Shown: positions 1 through 10,671, counted from the stretch's first letter. The stretch is DNA of 64,000 nucleotides from Marisa cornuarietis (GCA_004794655.1 SMMW01000501.1:1341460-1405459), one strand, 5' to 3'. Program-made: numbers and translations. Notes: a model not told the origin generated them from the sequence alone.

Positions 1-346
1 CACATTCAAATGAGCAAGCACACCATGACACCACTTTCTCACCATCAAAATGGGATTTCACCACAGCATCAGTGATCAATGTAGTGGTTTAATTACCATC
101 AGTCCTTCACACAGCATTATATCATTCACACAGTAACATAACAATCGCCAGCATACTTACAATTCCAACACCAAGAAGCAAATGACAATTCAAAAAGATT
201 TGTTTTTGTTATAATAAAGATGTTAAGTAACTGATTTTTGGTTGACCGTTACTGGCTCTAAAAACCTGGCAGTGGCAACTTCCCAGAAAAAACACGGAAG
301 CCTTTGTAGTAAAAAAATAAATAAATAATCCTTTTATCTTTTATAT

Positions 347-630
347 AACAGCCAGATACTTCTGAAAGTGTCTGCAATCCTTTGTGATGACAGGCATGTC
401 CTGTCGAAAGAATTTGTCCAGCTCCCATCAACCGCCGATTTTGTATACCTGCCTGCAGGACTAAGAGACTGAGGCTGTACTTCCTTGTTTGGGCCGTGCG
501 ACTTTGGAATGGTGCTGAGTGCAAATGAATAAAAATATGAATGTGAATGTGGTGTGTACGGATTTTGTTGTTGTTATCAAGCTGCCGCTGAACTGGCCTC
601 CGGGACAAATACAATCTTATCTTATCTTAT
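347..630 (+). mobile_element. LINE-B 3' end with (TCTTA)n tail
   Basis: This is a 5'-truncated LINE fragment. It matches, with scattered differences, the C-terminal RT region and 3' UTR of the copy at 44828-45297: the shared stretch covers 'gtctgcaatcct', 'gatgacaggcatgtcct' and 'cctgcctgcaggacta', and it ends in 'gggacaaata' followed by a short TCTTA-type repeat. Stops interrupt the frame, so it is dead. It lies where the downstream half of FReD copy C would be expected, so it probably inserted into an intron of that gene. Family assignment (CR1/L2/Rex1-like) is inference. Confidence 0.65.
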
Positions 631-685
631 GAATGGGGCTGGAAGTGCTACACAACTTAAAAGATCTCTGTAAAATCATCTTTGA

Positions 686-752
<67 letters not shown>
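686..752. repeat. (CA)n microsatellite in copy C intron
   Basis: This is an uninterrupted CA dinucleotide run. CA- and CT-rich tracts sit at the equivalent place in the introns of copies A (17513-17580) and B (about 43100-43140 and 43780-43830). The position is therefore ancestral to the duplication while the length varies between copies. Confidence 0.95.
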
Positions 753-755
<3 letters not shown>

Positions 756-871
756 CGCAAGACATGATACAAACTGTAAGCATGTAGCAGTTCTTAACTG
801 AACAGAACAGTAACCTTTCATCTACAAGATCGCTATCGTCTGTGTTTGTTTAAAGGAGTTTTCGTGCAAAC

Positions 872-1024
872 CTCTGAAATCAAAGGTGAGGCACTGTTTT
901 GTACTCAGACACAGGTTCTTGCAGTCTTCCAAACAGAATCCGTCCCGGACCTCAAGATTGTGTCCCTTGATACCACTGTCTGGATACTCCATGAAGGTGT
1001 TGTCCAGGTCAGACGTGCTGCATG
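872..1024 (-). CDS. FReD gene copy C: first PAN/apple exon
   Basis: This is a 153-bp phase 1-1 exon. On the minus strand it follows acceptor ...ATATTAG and ends at donor AG|GTTTGC. The translation is open and carries the PAN-type cysteine motif CLEDCKNLC followed by CLTFDFRG. It has the same length and splice phases as the exons at 17691-17843 and 44014-44166. Its partner exons (second PAN half, EB2 and FReD) must lie left of the window. No disabling change is visible in this exon. Confidence 0.8.
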
Positions 1025-1271
1025 CTAATATAAACAACTTTGGTCAGCAAATATGTACACAACATTTTACATTAATTGTTCATATTTAAATCAATAATTT
1101 CTTGGTCTCTTTTTCCTCGCGTGTTTTTGTGTCTGCTTTCTTCGTTTTGGCTAAATTTGGTTTCATTGTTTTCCTTTAAGAAGTAGAAAATCATCCAATA
1201 TTTCTTCCATTGCTAACGTTTTCGAACATAAAAGAAAGTCTATTTCCTTGTAGTCGCAGTTTTCCACTCAC

Positions 1272-1438
1272 TGTCAGTACAAGTATAATTAGTTGCTGAG
1301 GAGAAAAATCCCGGTCGACAGAGACAATTGTCCATGTAGCACAAAGTGTTTATCTGACCACAATCATCATCTGTCACACAGCTTGTGTTGGTCCAGTCCT
1401 TTGGCTTGCATAAGTTGCCAGGGCGTCCAGACTTTCCA
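1272..1438 (-). CDS. FReD gene copy C: first cysteine-module (EB1) exon
   Basis: This is a 167-bp exon. The minus-strand acceptor is ...AAAACAG and the donor is GACA|GTGAGT. It starts in phase 2 and ends in phase 1, like the A and B copies. The cysteine spacing is C-x5-C-x6-C-x4-C-x-C-x12-C, preceded by one extra Cys, which resembles an EB or EGF-like module. No leader exon for this copy was found between here and copy A. It may be lost or lie in sequence I did not recognise. Confidence 0.75.
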
Positions 1439-1579
1439 CTGTTTTTAATTATCAATAATTTAATGTTAACACTTAATATAATTCGTCTAGAACCTTTAAA
1501 TGATCGATCACTTTCAAGCATATACCATATTATTTGTTTCACTATGGAGTTTTTTCTATGGACTATGAGCTCTTAAGTA

Positions 1580-3025
1580 AACATGTTACACCTGTCCTTC
1601 AATCTACCTATTACGATAGATACGTTACAGCTGTCTGTCAGTCTGTCTATGACGATAAACATGTTACAGCTGTCCGTCAGTCTGCTATGATAGACATCAT
1701 AGAGCTGTCTGTCAGTCTGTCTATTATGATAAACATGTTACAACTGTCTGTCAGTCTGTCTATTATGATAAACATGTTACTGCTGTCAGTCAGTCTGTCT
1801 ATTATGATAAACATGTTTCAGCTGTCTCTCAGTCTGTCTATTGTGATAAACATGTTACAGCTGTCTGTCAGTCTGTCTATAATGATAAACATTTCACATC
1901 TGTCTGTCAGTCTGTCTATTATGATAAACATGTTACAGCTCTCTGTCAGTCTGTCTATTATGATAAACATGTCACATCTGTCTGTCAGTCTGTCTATTAT
2001 GATAAACATGTTACAGCTGTCTGTCAGTCTGTCTATTATGATAAACATGTTATAGCTGTCTGTCAGTCTGTCTATTATGATAAACATGTTACAGCTGTCT
2101 GTCAGTCTGTCTATAATGATAAACATGTTACAGATGTCTGTCAGTCTGTCTATTATGATAAACATGTTACAGCTGTCTGTCAGTCTGTCTGTTATGATAA
2201 ACATGTTACAGTTGTCTGTCAGTCTGTCTGTTATTATAAAGATGTTACAGGTGTCTCTTAGTCAATCTGTCTATTATGATAAACATGTTACAGGTGTCTC
2301 TCAGTCAGTCTGTCTATTATGATAAACATGTTATAGCTGTCTGTCAGTCTGTCTATTATGATAAACATGTTATAGCTGTCTGTCAGTCTGTCTATTATGA
2401 TAAACATGTTATAGCTGTCTGTCAGTCTGTCTATTATGATAAACATGTTATAGCTGTCTGTCAGTCTGTCTATTATGATAAACATGTTATAGCTGTCTGT
2501 CAGTCTGTCTTTTATGATAAACATGTTATAGCTGTCTGTCAGTCTGTCTATTATGATAAACATGTTATAGCTGTCTGTCAGTCTGTCTATTATGATAAAC
2601 ATGTTATAGCTGTCTGTCAGTTAGCCTATTATGAGCTCCACTGCACGTCTTGTGCTTAGAGCCACGAAAAGGGACCATTTCACTCCTCTCATTCGTTTTC
2701 TACACTGGCTACCGGTCTGTTCTCGCATTCAGTACAAACTGTCTCTGCTTTGTTTTAATTTCTTTGTAGGTTACTGTCCTGATTATTTCTCTAAACTTTT
2801 CTTCCCTTAAGTCCCTGCTAAACAACTCCGCTCCTCGTCTGACGGACTCCTAACTATTCCTGTTACCGAGCAACAACATATGGCCAAAGGATTTTAAATT
2901 ACTTTGAAATGGAATAATGAAGCTCTCTCTCTCTATCCATATCCGCAGTCTACCTACTAGTCTACCTACTACTACTTTCCATTTCCGCCACCTGCCTACT
3001 ACTGAATCCTTTAAATGTGCAGCGA
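1580..3025 (+). mobile_element. LINE-A copy with internal 39-bp minisatellite
   Basis: The first kilobase is about 27 tandem copies of a 39-bp unit (tattatgataaacatgtta...). In one frame the unit reads [13 protein letters not shown], 13 codons of the LINE's own RT. After the last unit the element resumes at 'ctattatgagctcc', skips a stretch, and continues with the RT C-terminal region (FLHWLPVCSRIQYKLS, then NFF and CPDYFS) to about 3025. The expected bases encoding RKIS through NSAA are missing, an internal deletion. The same arrangement stands upstream of copies A and B. Confidence 0.8.
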
Positions 3026-3034
3026 AAAACGTAA

Positions 3035-3255
3035 TACAGGACTGGACAGGGTCTGGCGCAGTCTTATTATAAGATTTCCTACAAAGTACAATCAGTACAA
3101 GTCCCCTGTAGTACCAATCCTGGTCTACAGGTGTGAATCGTGGAATCTCTTTGCCGATACAGAGAGGAGAATTATGGCATTTGAGAAAAAGGACCTGATG
3201 AGAGGGCTGCTCCCGACCTGGTGCGATAACACGCATCTAATGATTTTGGACAAAA
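3035..3255 (+). mobile_element. RTE-like LINE reverse-transcriptase remnant
   Basis: The plus frame reads YRCESWNLFADTERRIMAFE, the 'LYGCESWTL..TERRI.AFE' signature seen near the C-terminus of RTE-type and related RTs. Only about 220 bp are recognisable and no complete frame survives. It abuts the LINE-A copy at the left and sequence shared with the A and B duplication units at the right. The family assignment is from motif memory only. Confidence 0.55.
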
Positions 3256-4090
3256 CGCAGTCTACTTCAATTGCAATATGTTATTCGATGTTAGATACTC
3301 ATCAGACACTTCGCTCGAAACTGTAGGCTTTCTATGCACCCATAGACAATAGAGGAACATGTCACTAAAACAGTCAGAAGTCTTCTCTAAACAGTTGTTT
3401 ACACATTACTCAGACGACGGGCAAAAGGACATTTGCTACTGGTTACTTCAAACAGATTGTTAAATCTTTTGTGTATATTGTGTGCCAGAAGACAAGAAGA
3501 GCAAACACCTCGAACCTCTCTGCATTCTGTGCCAGAAGACAAGGAGACACCCACAGGAGAAATAAGACGAATTGTAGCATCTGTGTCCACTTGATAAACA
3601 CCTGTAACCACGGGAGGTGCAAATTTCATGAGTCTTTACCGTAAAATATTTCTTTGTTCTATTAACAGAAATGAGTACAAAATGTACGACTAGTAATTAA
3701 AAATCAATAATTAAAATTAATAATAAAAATGGGAAATACCAAATCACAGAATCATATAGAAGCTTGTTCTGAACGGTAGAACTGTAACACAAACATAGGT
3801 TAGTGTGTAGGTCTTGTAGGAACAAAATACTGAGGTACACAACACACAGAGTGACAGAAAGTAACAAGGAAATGTAATGAACAAAGGAACCGGTGAACAC
3901 ATTGTTTTGGTGACAGGAGTAGAATGTGTGCATTAGCCAGAGGACGAGCGAAGACTTCTGGTTCAGATATGGGGAAGCAGATTACGAGAAAATAAGATAA
4001 CTGCCTAAATGACAACGGGTAAAGACTGTGAGCATCCAGCTCAGAGATCAAAGGTGAGAAATAGTTTGATAGTTTCCCTGCCAATGGCCT
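3256..4090. repeat. Upstream segment shared by copies C, A and B
   Basis: No gene is visible. The stretch aligns by eye with 20880-21390 and 46190-46950. Shared landmarks include 'gttattcgatgttagatactcatc', 'tgccagaagacaaggagacacc', 'agaagcttgttctgaacg' and 'ttttggtgacaggagtagaatgtg'. It marks how far the segmental duplication reaches upstream of copy C. Minus-strand frames here contain hydrophobic runs, but these are not conserved between copies, so I do not call a gene. Confidence 0.6.
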
Positions 4091-5063
4091 GTGTCGTGTA
4101 CTCTCTCAAACTTGTTGTCATGAGATAACTCTAGAGGTAGGTAACAATCGGCCCACTTAGAGTCCAGAGCGGCTGTTGAGAAGCCTGAGGCCCTTTGGCG
4201 AGGAAGTAGGGGGCGTATGTTTTGGTATGGACGCGTACGTGGCGCGTGGAGCAGACAGCTCTAAGTGATTTCGGCCGCCATGCGTGACCGATGGCTGGCT
4301 AAACGTCAACAAACGTCTCGGGAGAGAGAGTAAGATACCTCGAAGGCGCACACCTTTTTGCTGCCAAACCACTTAATTAGACAGGGGGAGGGAGGCTTAG
4401 CCACCTGACCGCGACCACCTGTAGGCGTGGCCAGTGGTCAGAGAGAGATTTTCTCCTGTCGATTGCTGGCTGTAATTGTAGCTGATTGGATGATGAGTGA
4501 GTGACCAATGGCACCCCTCGATGAATGTATCTGTGAGAACTGTCAAGACTGCCTGGTGTCGCCGTGGAAGGAAAGGCTACGTGACTGTGGGCTCGCTCTA
4601 CCGGTGTGAGAGGTAGACGTTCAACGTTGAGGCCGCTAGAAGTCGTCGGTTCTCAAGGACTGAGACCGTCTGTGGTGGTGTTCGTTTGGCGGCTGTGCGA
4701 GGCATTACAATCGTCGAAGAACCCACGTGTGTACCCGCGAGAGGTACAAAGCTCGAATCTGGGTCACCGGGAGAAGCAGTCGTCGCTTGAGCGTGGTTGG
4801 CAGTTCGAGGGAGGAAGACGACGTACCATCAGACATCACTTCGATGGGAAATCGTCAGTGTGTCGTGACAGTCAGCAGAAGTATTGGACTCACAACAAAC
4901 CAGCTGTAACAGAGCTAAGTTGGTGTGCTTGCGAGTGTGTATGGTATTTGTAAAGAGAGGCAACAGCACTGTAACATCAGAAGTACGCTCTAGCACGGAC
5001 AGTATTGGGACTCCCCTAGACGAGTCCATTTGATTGTGTTTTGTTTGAAATGTTTTGTATGAA

Positions 5064-5065
<2 letters not shown>
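4091..5065. other. Unassigned stretch without recognised gene
   Basis: Nearly a kilobase, moderately GC-rich. Open frames on both strands are short and show no recognisable domain. The reading frame at 4606-4953 has low-complexity basic composition and no known motif. I see no splice-bounded exon here. Confidence 0.5.

Positions 5066-5146
<81 letters not shown>
5066..5146. repeat. (CA)n microsatellite
   Basis: This is an 81-bp pure CA run. The minus-strand frames made only of Val and Cys across it are artefacts. Confidence 0.95.
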
Positions 5147-5147
<1 letters not shown>

Positions 5148-5325
5148 TTTTAAACATTTTACCACCTGCTGGTTCGCACGAAAGCGAATTTCCTAAAGTA
5201 TTACATAATGTAGTGAGAACTAGAGAATGTCGCACACACAGAAATAAATAAGTATGGGAAGTAACTCCTATCATTTCCAAAATTTAGTTTCCACTTATTA
5301 TTTCCCGTGGACCATGTCGCGTATA
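5147..5325 (+). repeat. Dispersed repeat shared with 35600-35780
   Basis: About 180 bp match 35600-35780 in the same orientation, including 'aaataaataagtatgggaagtaactcctatc' and 'cacttattatttcccgtggaccatg'. In both places an LTR-like or (A/T)-rich 'tttaat' segment follows on the right. No coding capacity was seen. It may be the edge of a larger element. Confidence 0.6.
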
Positions 5326-5372
5326 GTGACGAATCCAATCGCTCTCCAGTGCAAAACAGACGACACGCACAC

Positions 5373-5894
5373 GTGAGGATAATACAAATACACGTTTAAT
5401 AAGAAAAAGAGAAAACAAACGAATGTAACAGAGTCAAGGAAGAGAACAAAGAAACAAATCGATCGGGACGAAAGAGGACGCCTACCACTAACCAATACCA
5501 CCCCCTCCCCGTATATACCCTACTAAGATACCACCCCTCCCCCTACAAAGAGACTACAGGAAAAAGTCACTCTATTTGCACCACCGTCTCTCGGCGGGTA
5601 ACAGCTCCTCGTACACACAATAGTCTCCCCTGGATATTCAATACTCCGCTCGAACAACGGATAAACAACTCAAGAAAGTCGCTCCACTCAGTGAACAGCC
5701 TTCTGGCTCCTCAGCTTTTCTTTCTTCCTCTGCCTCTTCGCTCTTCTCTAACCGCCCTGCTTCCTTCCTCACGCGCCAATCACGTCAAAACCAACCAAAT
5801 TACAATGATTGCGTCAGATTATCGTGACGCAGCAACCCCCCCCCCCGCAATTTAAAACTAAAGCTCGGACTGAGCCAGCATGCGACACGCGACA
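5373..5894 (-). mobile_element. Putative LTR-like repeat (pair with 63329-63927)
   Basis: About 520 bp that recur at 63329-63927 in the same orientation. Shared landmarks are 'aatacaaatacacgtttaat', 'agaggacgcctac', 'gtaccaccccctcc'-like text, 'gcgtcagattat.gtgacgcagcaaccccc' and 'aaagctcgg.ctgagccagcatgcgacac'. Read on the minus strand the unit starts with TGTCGC and its partner ends in ...CTCACA, so a long terminal repeat is plausible. No PBS, polypurine tract or target duplication was identified, so the class is uncertain. Confidence 0.4.
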
Positions 5895-6006
5895 AGTGAC
5901 GTCAGTGCTGTTGTGGTGTCGACATCACTTCTTTCGGCGACAAAGTATCCTGCCTTTAGTATAAAAGTTCTCGTCTTCTCAGGAGAAGGAGGGAAATGCG
6001 TCCTTG

Positions 6007-6125
6007 ATACAATACAATACAACACAACACAACACAATACAACACAACACAACACAATACAATACAATACAATACAATACAATACAATACAATACAATAC
6101 AATACAACACAATACAATACAATAC
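6007..6125. repeat. (AATAC/AACAC)n microsatellite, tail of LINE-C
   Basis: Pentanucleotide repeats of aatac and aacac. On the minus strand they directly follow the LINE-C terminus (...AATAAATAAAGTGGTATTG), so they are the (TATTG)n 3' tail of that LINE, later expanded. Confidence 0.85.
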
Positions 6126-6486
6126 CACTTTATTTATTCCCACTGGCAAGTCCAAATAGTGCTCGCACTAGCAGTAATACATACATGATATAAAGGAGAG
6201 AATACATATACATGATATAAGAGGTGATAATGTATACATGTTGAAATAATTTATTTCTCTCTCTCGCGCGCGCGCGCACGCACGCACGCACACTCACACA
6301 CACACTCACACACACACATATATAAAGTAACAATAGATATAGTGGATATGGTGGTGACCTTAGGTCACCTCAGGCTAGTACAAGATGATGGCCAGTAGAG
6401 TTGATCAGGTGAATGTCACGTGGAATGAATGAATTGCGGTGACGATTGGCTTTGCATACAGGCATCGCGTACCTACAGCCAGACTG

Positions 6487-6985
6487 CAAGAGTGAGAACA
6501 CACATGTCAACACATGATCAACAATAGAGAGGATGACAAGAGTGACAACTCACATGTCAACACATGATCAGAAAAAGAGAGGATGACAAGAGTGAGAACT
6601 CACATGTCAACACATGATCAGAAATAGAGAGGATGACAAGAGTGACAACTCACATGTCAACACATGATCAGAAATAGAGAGGATGACAAGAGTGAGAACT
6701 CACATGTCAACACATGATCAGAAATAGAGAGGATGACAAGAGTGAGAACTCATATGTCATCACATGATCAGAAATAGAGAGGATGACAAGAGTGACAACT
6801 CACATGTCAACACATGATCAGAAATAGAGAGGATGACAAGAGTGAGAACTCACATGTCAACACATGATCAGAAATAGAGAGGATGACAAGAGTGAGAACT
6901 CACATGTCATCACATGATCAGAAATAGAGAGGATGACAAGAGTGACAACTCACATGTCAACACATGGTCACAAATAGAGAGGATA
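6487..6985. repeat. 50-bp minisatellite inside LINE-C (about 10 copies)
   Basis: The unit is 'ggatgacaagagtgagaact' followed by 'cacatgtcaacacatgatca' and 'gaaatagaga'. Copies differ at a few positions (gagaact or gacaact, gtcaac or gtcatc). On the minus strand the unit is the LINE's own code around CDHVLTCELSLLSS. The plus-strand LINE-C relative at 25082-25160 holds parts of two units of the same sequence. Confidence 0.9.
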
Positions 6986-7084
6986 CGAGATGCCTTCCTA
7001 AGGACTTGCTGATGACAGAAATCTGCCAAGTTCCTCTGCCTGATTCCGGTGATCTTGGAACAAATATTAACAAGGGAGACAAGA

Positions 7085-7190
7085 CTATTCCTGTTCCCTA
7101 GGGAAAGGTTATGGGACCAGGAGATGAAAGTCTCATCACTTTTTCTTTCATCTCCTGGTTCCACAACCTCTCCCTAGGGAACAGGAATAG
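7085..7190. repeat. Near-perfect palindrome at the LINE-C 5' truncation
   Basis: The left arm (7085-7130, 'ctattcctgttccctaggga...' to '...gatgaaag') is repeated inverted at 7145-7190 with very few mismatches and a loop of about 14 nt. The sequence is LINE RT code (SWSHNLSLGNRNSL). It therefore looks like a local foldback duplication during or after the truncated insertion. Confidence 0.85.
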
Positions 7191-8100
7191 TTAAGATGTA
7201 GCGGACACCCCATCATTCCCGAAGGCGTTTTCCGCTTGTGGCTCAACCCTGGACCTGTTTTTCTTGGGAGATAATGTGAATGGATTGAAAATATCAGGGA
7301 AAACTCCTGGAGCGTAAGTACGGACTGTATGACGAGTTTGGGAGATGCTTATTGCATATACAGGTACATTATTCAGAGATGATTGACTTTATGAACCTGA
7401 GAGCCAACACTATGGAATAAGTTACTAATTATAAGATTATAGTCACCGATCAGTTGACAGAATTAATACTCGTACCATTTTTTATTTTGTTGTTCTATGT
7501 TGACATTTCATCCTCTGGCCGTGACTGTCTGAGGACAGGCCTATAACCATTGTACTGTTGTGTTTTATTCAGTGTGCAAAGGCGATATCTGGTAATGTCA
7601 GGTGAAGATCTGTAAAGGTATATCTCCTGTAGAAGTCCTTGTCTCGATCCCAATACACTCAGTTAAGGACAGCCCAAAGCGACTGTTTTGTTTTCGTTGA
7701 GAGAATGTGCAAATGTACTGTTGAGAGAGCGAATTGTATGATTTGCTGGTTCTGACAGCACTTGATGAGCGAACACACAAACTGAACTGGGACATCCATT
7801 TTATTTTTACCGCTGCAGAAAATTGTAAATTAAAACTGTTATCAGCAAGGGATGCAAGAAAAGCAGCACTTAGGTGCAAAAATCGCTTTTCTTTTTGAGT
7901 CATCGTCGTCATTGAGAGGCACTACTGATATAAATTGAGAAGATCAGCGATGAGTATGGAATTATTTTGAGACTGTTTTATGTCCTTGACCAGGACAGGC
8001 GAATCTGAAAGTTTTCCTCGGTGCTGTGTTGTGAATGCCAGACCAGATATCTTAGATAAATGTGATATATTCACGGGAATACTTCTTATCCCTTACGTTC
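7191..8100. other. Unassigned stretch without recognised gene
   Basis: No domain, splice-bounded exon or known repeat end is visible. The minus frame at 7598-7912 is open for about 100 codons but has no recognisable feature. Confidence 0.4.
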
Positions 8101-8587
8101 TAGCCAGACAACTACACTCTTCGTCATATGACCGTATCCTTACTGTTCCTGTCACCACAACAACAACATATGGTCACAGGGCTTTTGGCTACTGTGCAGC
8201 AAAACAATGGAACTCTCTCCCTTTCCATATCCGCCACCTTCCTACAACTGAATCTTTCAAATCTGCACTGAAAACGCACCTCTTCCTTGAGCATTACTCC
8301 TAACACAGTCCACACAATGCTCGTCCTTCTTACCCTCCCCCTTCTGCTCTTGCTACTTGTCTCCCCATCTTTCTCTGCAGAATCCCTATATTTTCTATGT
8401 TCTGTTACTTGGTGCCTTTTGTGTTTTCCATCTTTGTTTTCTGTTTGTCGTCAGTACTGCCGTTTATTCTTCCGTCCCTCGTGTTCTATCCATGTAGTCC
8501 ACGTCTCTTCCTCGTTTTAAGCGCTAAGAGCATGCTCTCTATCAGTGTGAATATGGGCTATACAAATCTTCACTATTATTATTATTA
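8101..8587 (+). mobile_element. LINE-A 3' end with (ATT)n tail
   Basis: The plus frame to the stop at 8301-8303 reads DRILTVPVTTTTTYGHRAFG, then WNSLPFHIRHLPTTESFKSA and LKTHLFLEHYS, the standard C-terminus of L2/CR1-like RTs. A 3' UTR of about 280 bp follows, ending 'gcgctaagagcatgctctct...' and an ATT repeat. This gives the consensus end for the truncated copies at 9656, 37408 and 59362. Confidence 0.8.
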
Positions 8588-8674
8588 ATACTTATGCCGA
8601 TTTTTTTAAATCTGTGTTTTTCGTATTTTGATCATGCAAGACCTAGACAAGGGCGGCATCCGGGAAATATTATT

Positions 8675-8750
8675 TATTATTATTAAAGTAGATTTATATA
8701 GCGCAATTTTCAACCCCAGAGTCGACTCAATGCGCTTTCCAAAAAAAAAA
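8675..8750 (-). mobile_element. Short L2-type LINE tail fragment
   Basis: Read on the minus strand this is an A/T spacer, 'gcgcattgagtcgactctgggg', then 'gcgctatataaatctacttt' and an AAT-type tail. That layout is the usual 3' end of L2-like LINEs and SINEs that borrow their tails. It is too short to classify further. Confidence 0.45.
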
Positions 8751-9010
8751 AATGTTGTATAGAGACAAAGTTCATTATCGCTCTGTATACTTGAAATAAG
8801 AATGATCGCTCTTATCTAGATAAATGTGGTGAACGTTTGATAACATTAGGCAAAGATCTTCTAGAGCTAAAATTTTCTTGTATTGTTGTGTAATAATGGA
8901 GATGCCGCCCGTTTGCTCAATGTTAGATGAGCTGTCATGTGTGTGTGTGTGGGTGTGTGTGTGATGTTGTAGGTGCATACATGATCATCCATGTAAGTTT
9001 TTTATCTATC

Positions 9011-9074
<64 letters not shown>
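9011..9074. repeat. (TA)n(TG)n compound microsatellite
   Basis: A TA run followed directly by a TG run of about 45 bp. It is adjacent to the LINE tail at 9121. Confidence 0.9.
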
Positions 9075-9075
<1 letters not shown>

Positions 9076-9120
9076 TATGATTGTTACGTGTCCACTTTTT
9101 TCATTTTCATTTATTTTACC

Positions 9121-9196
9121 GTTGAACTAGAGCACATTCCCATATTCAAATTGCCCACTGGGCCAAATAAAGTTGGTCATTGTCATTGTCATTGTT
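9121..9196 (+). mobile_element. LINE-D 3' tail fragment, (GTCATT)n
   Basis: 'cccatattcaaattgcccac', then 'ccaaataaagttggtcattg' and two to three GTCATT units. It is the inverse of the 3' end of the long LINE at 28362-28440. It is only the last 75 bp of the element, an extreme 5' truncation. Confidence 0.75.
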
Positions 9197-9284
9197 TAAA
9201 AGGTTTGCTCGCTTGACTATATGTATCGCGCCTTCAATTAAGCTGATGCTGGAAAAAAGGCGCTATATGGTTTTCTTACTTCTT

Positions 9285-9293
9285 TCCTTCCCT

Positions 9294-9359
<66 letters not shown>

Positions 9360-9404
9360 TTCTTTCCTTCCTTCCTTCCTTCCTTCCTTTCTTTCTTTCT
9401 TTGA
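9285..9404. repeat. (CTTT)n/(CCTT)n microsatellite
   Basis: Tetranucleotide pyrimidine run. The equivalent run in copy B is at 37948-38010, preceded in both by 'aaggtttgctcgctt...cgccttcaatta.gctgatgct'. This fixes the left part of the A/B segmental duplication. Confidence 0.95.
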
Positions 9405-9655
9405 GTGTGACTAATGCTGGACAAAAATCACAATTTATTTACTTAGTATCACGCCTGTGGTTTGAGTCAGGTATCATTGTTATTAGTTATTGATTGTATC
9501 GTGATTAAGCTTAAATTTTATAAGGATTAATGTGGAAGAACGAAAGAGCGTGAATGACGTCAGTTGTTCGGAAGACGTGTATGAGTGATGTAAAAAAGTG
9601 AAGGAAATGACAAGAGAGAGCGCGAGCAGCAGTAGTCAGGGGGAAAAAGGTAGAG

Positions 9656-9930
9656 GAATAATAATAATAATAATAGGGAAGATGTTTATAGCGCATATTG
9701 ACACTCGTAGAGAGCATGCTCTTAGCGCTTAACACGAGGAAGAGACGTCGACAGTACTGACGAAACAGAAAACAAAAGGCATCAAGTAACAGGAACAGAG
9801 AAATATAGTGATTCTGCGAGAAAGATGGATAAAGTAGCAAGAGGGAAGGGGGGAGGGTAAGAAGGACGAGCACTGTGTGGACTGTGTTAGGAGTAATGCT
9901 CAAGGAAGGAATGGTCAAGGATTAGGACGA
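9656..9930 (-). mobile_element. LINE-A 3' end, minus strand
   Basis: On the plus strand it starts with (AAT)n, then 'gcgcatattgacactcgtag' and 'agagcatgctcttagcgctt', the inverse of the 3' UTR at 8300-8587. It reaches at least 'ggagtaatgctcaaggaagg', the end of the RT reading frame. It lies inside copy A's downstream flank and is absent from the matching place in B, so it inserted after the duplication or was lost from B. Confidence 0.7.
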
Positions 9931-10505
9931 GAAACAAGGACAGTAGAGTAGGAATTGGAAGAAGAATTTGTTGAGTAGGGTATTTAGGATAGAACGATCA
10001 GATGAGTAGGGATGTAGGTATTCAATTAGGAACAGAAGGAAAGGACTCGAAGGGTAGGGATTTTATTCTTTTAAATAATTTAGATGTAAGAAACGTTTAT
10101 AACAGACTTTCTCATTTAATTGTAATTTTCTTCTTTTTTCATTTTATTTGTGATTAGTAAAGTAGATAGATTCGTCAGGCAAATCATTCTTTTATTTTAA
10201 TTTGTGTGAAAGAACAGGTATTTGTCAGGCTCGTGAGTGTGTCAAAAGCAGAGAGTGAATGATACAGTTCATGGTGGTCGTGACAATTTGATAATCTGTC
10301 GTCGTCTCCATACGAGCTACTGAATTCACGTGTAATCATTGTATGATGTAAATGTGACCTATAGGTATTGCGTGGGGTGAGTTTGAAGTATAGACTACCT
10401 GTGATGTACAGTAATTTTATGAACTGCGGGCCGTGGACGTGAGGTGCAGTAGGTGAGAGCGACTGTGAGGAAGAAAGTGACGACAACACACACACAACTG
10501 TAGTG

Positions 10506-10511
10506 TTTATT
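10506..10511 (-). promoter_or_regulatory. Likely poly(A) signal of FReD gene A
   Basis: AATAAA on the minus strand, 161 bp past the stop codon. Gene B has the same hexamer at the same distance (38154-38159), and the surrounding 3' flank is nearly identical between the two copies. Confidence 0.6.
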
Positions 10512-10671
10512 GGTAAATTGGTTTCCACTGTGTGTGAAATACCATAAAATAAAATCGCTGACTAGACAGTACAGTAGTCAAGTCTCTGCTATTATCCTCA
10601 GTGTCATTGTACTACAGTTAGTACTGTCATCCAGTACAGGATGCACTGAGTTGAGGGGAGACCAGGCGGTG

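Larger units (their letters stand above)
6126..7190 (-). mobile_element. LINE-C, 5'-truncated, with internal minisatellite
   Basis: Minus-strand LINE remnant. Around 6990-7120 it reads NRNSLVSLVNICSKITGIRQ and then FCHQQVLRKASRILS, a conserved C-terminal RT region nearly identical to the 28565-29842 element. Left of the minisatellite it resumes with GCRYAMPVCKANR and RNSFIPRDIHLINSTG. The 3' end is 'AATAAATAAAGTGG' plus the (TATTG)n tail. The 50-bp unit is not a multiple of three, so its expansion destroys the frame. The element ends at a palindrome at 7085-7190. Confidence 0.8.

Noticed and set aside
1534..2659. Long frames of [13 protein letters not shown] and [12 protein letters not shown] as secreted or membrane proteins
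   Set aside because: These are alternative frames of the 39-bp minisatellite. Only the frame with [13 protein letters not shown] continues into RT code.
3697..4084. Hydrophobic minus frames as leader exon of copy C
   Set aside because: The aligned region at 46420-46880 does not keep the frame or the hydrophobic run.
4829..5280. Val/Cys repeat proteins on (CA)n runs here and at other CA runs
   Set aside because: Translations of dinucleotide repeats without any flanking domain. The parts that do encode FReD are reported as exons instead.
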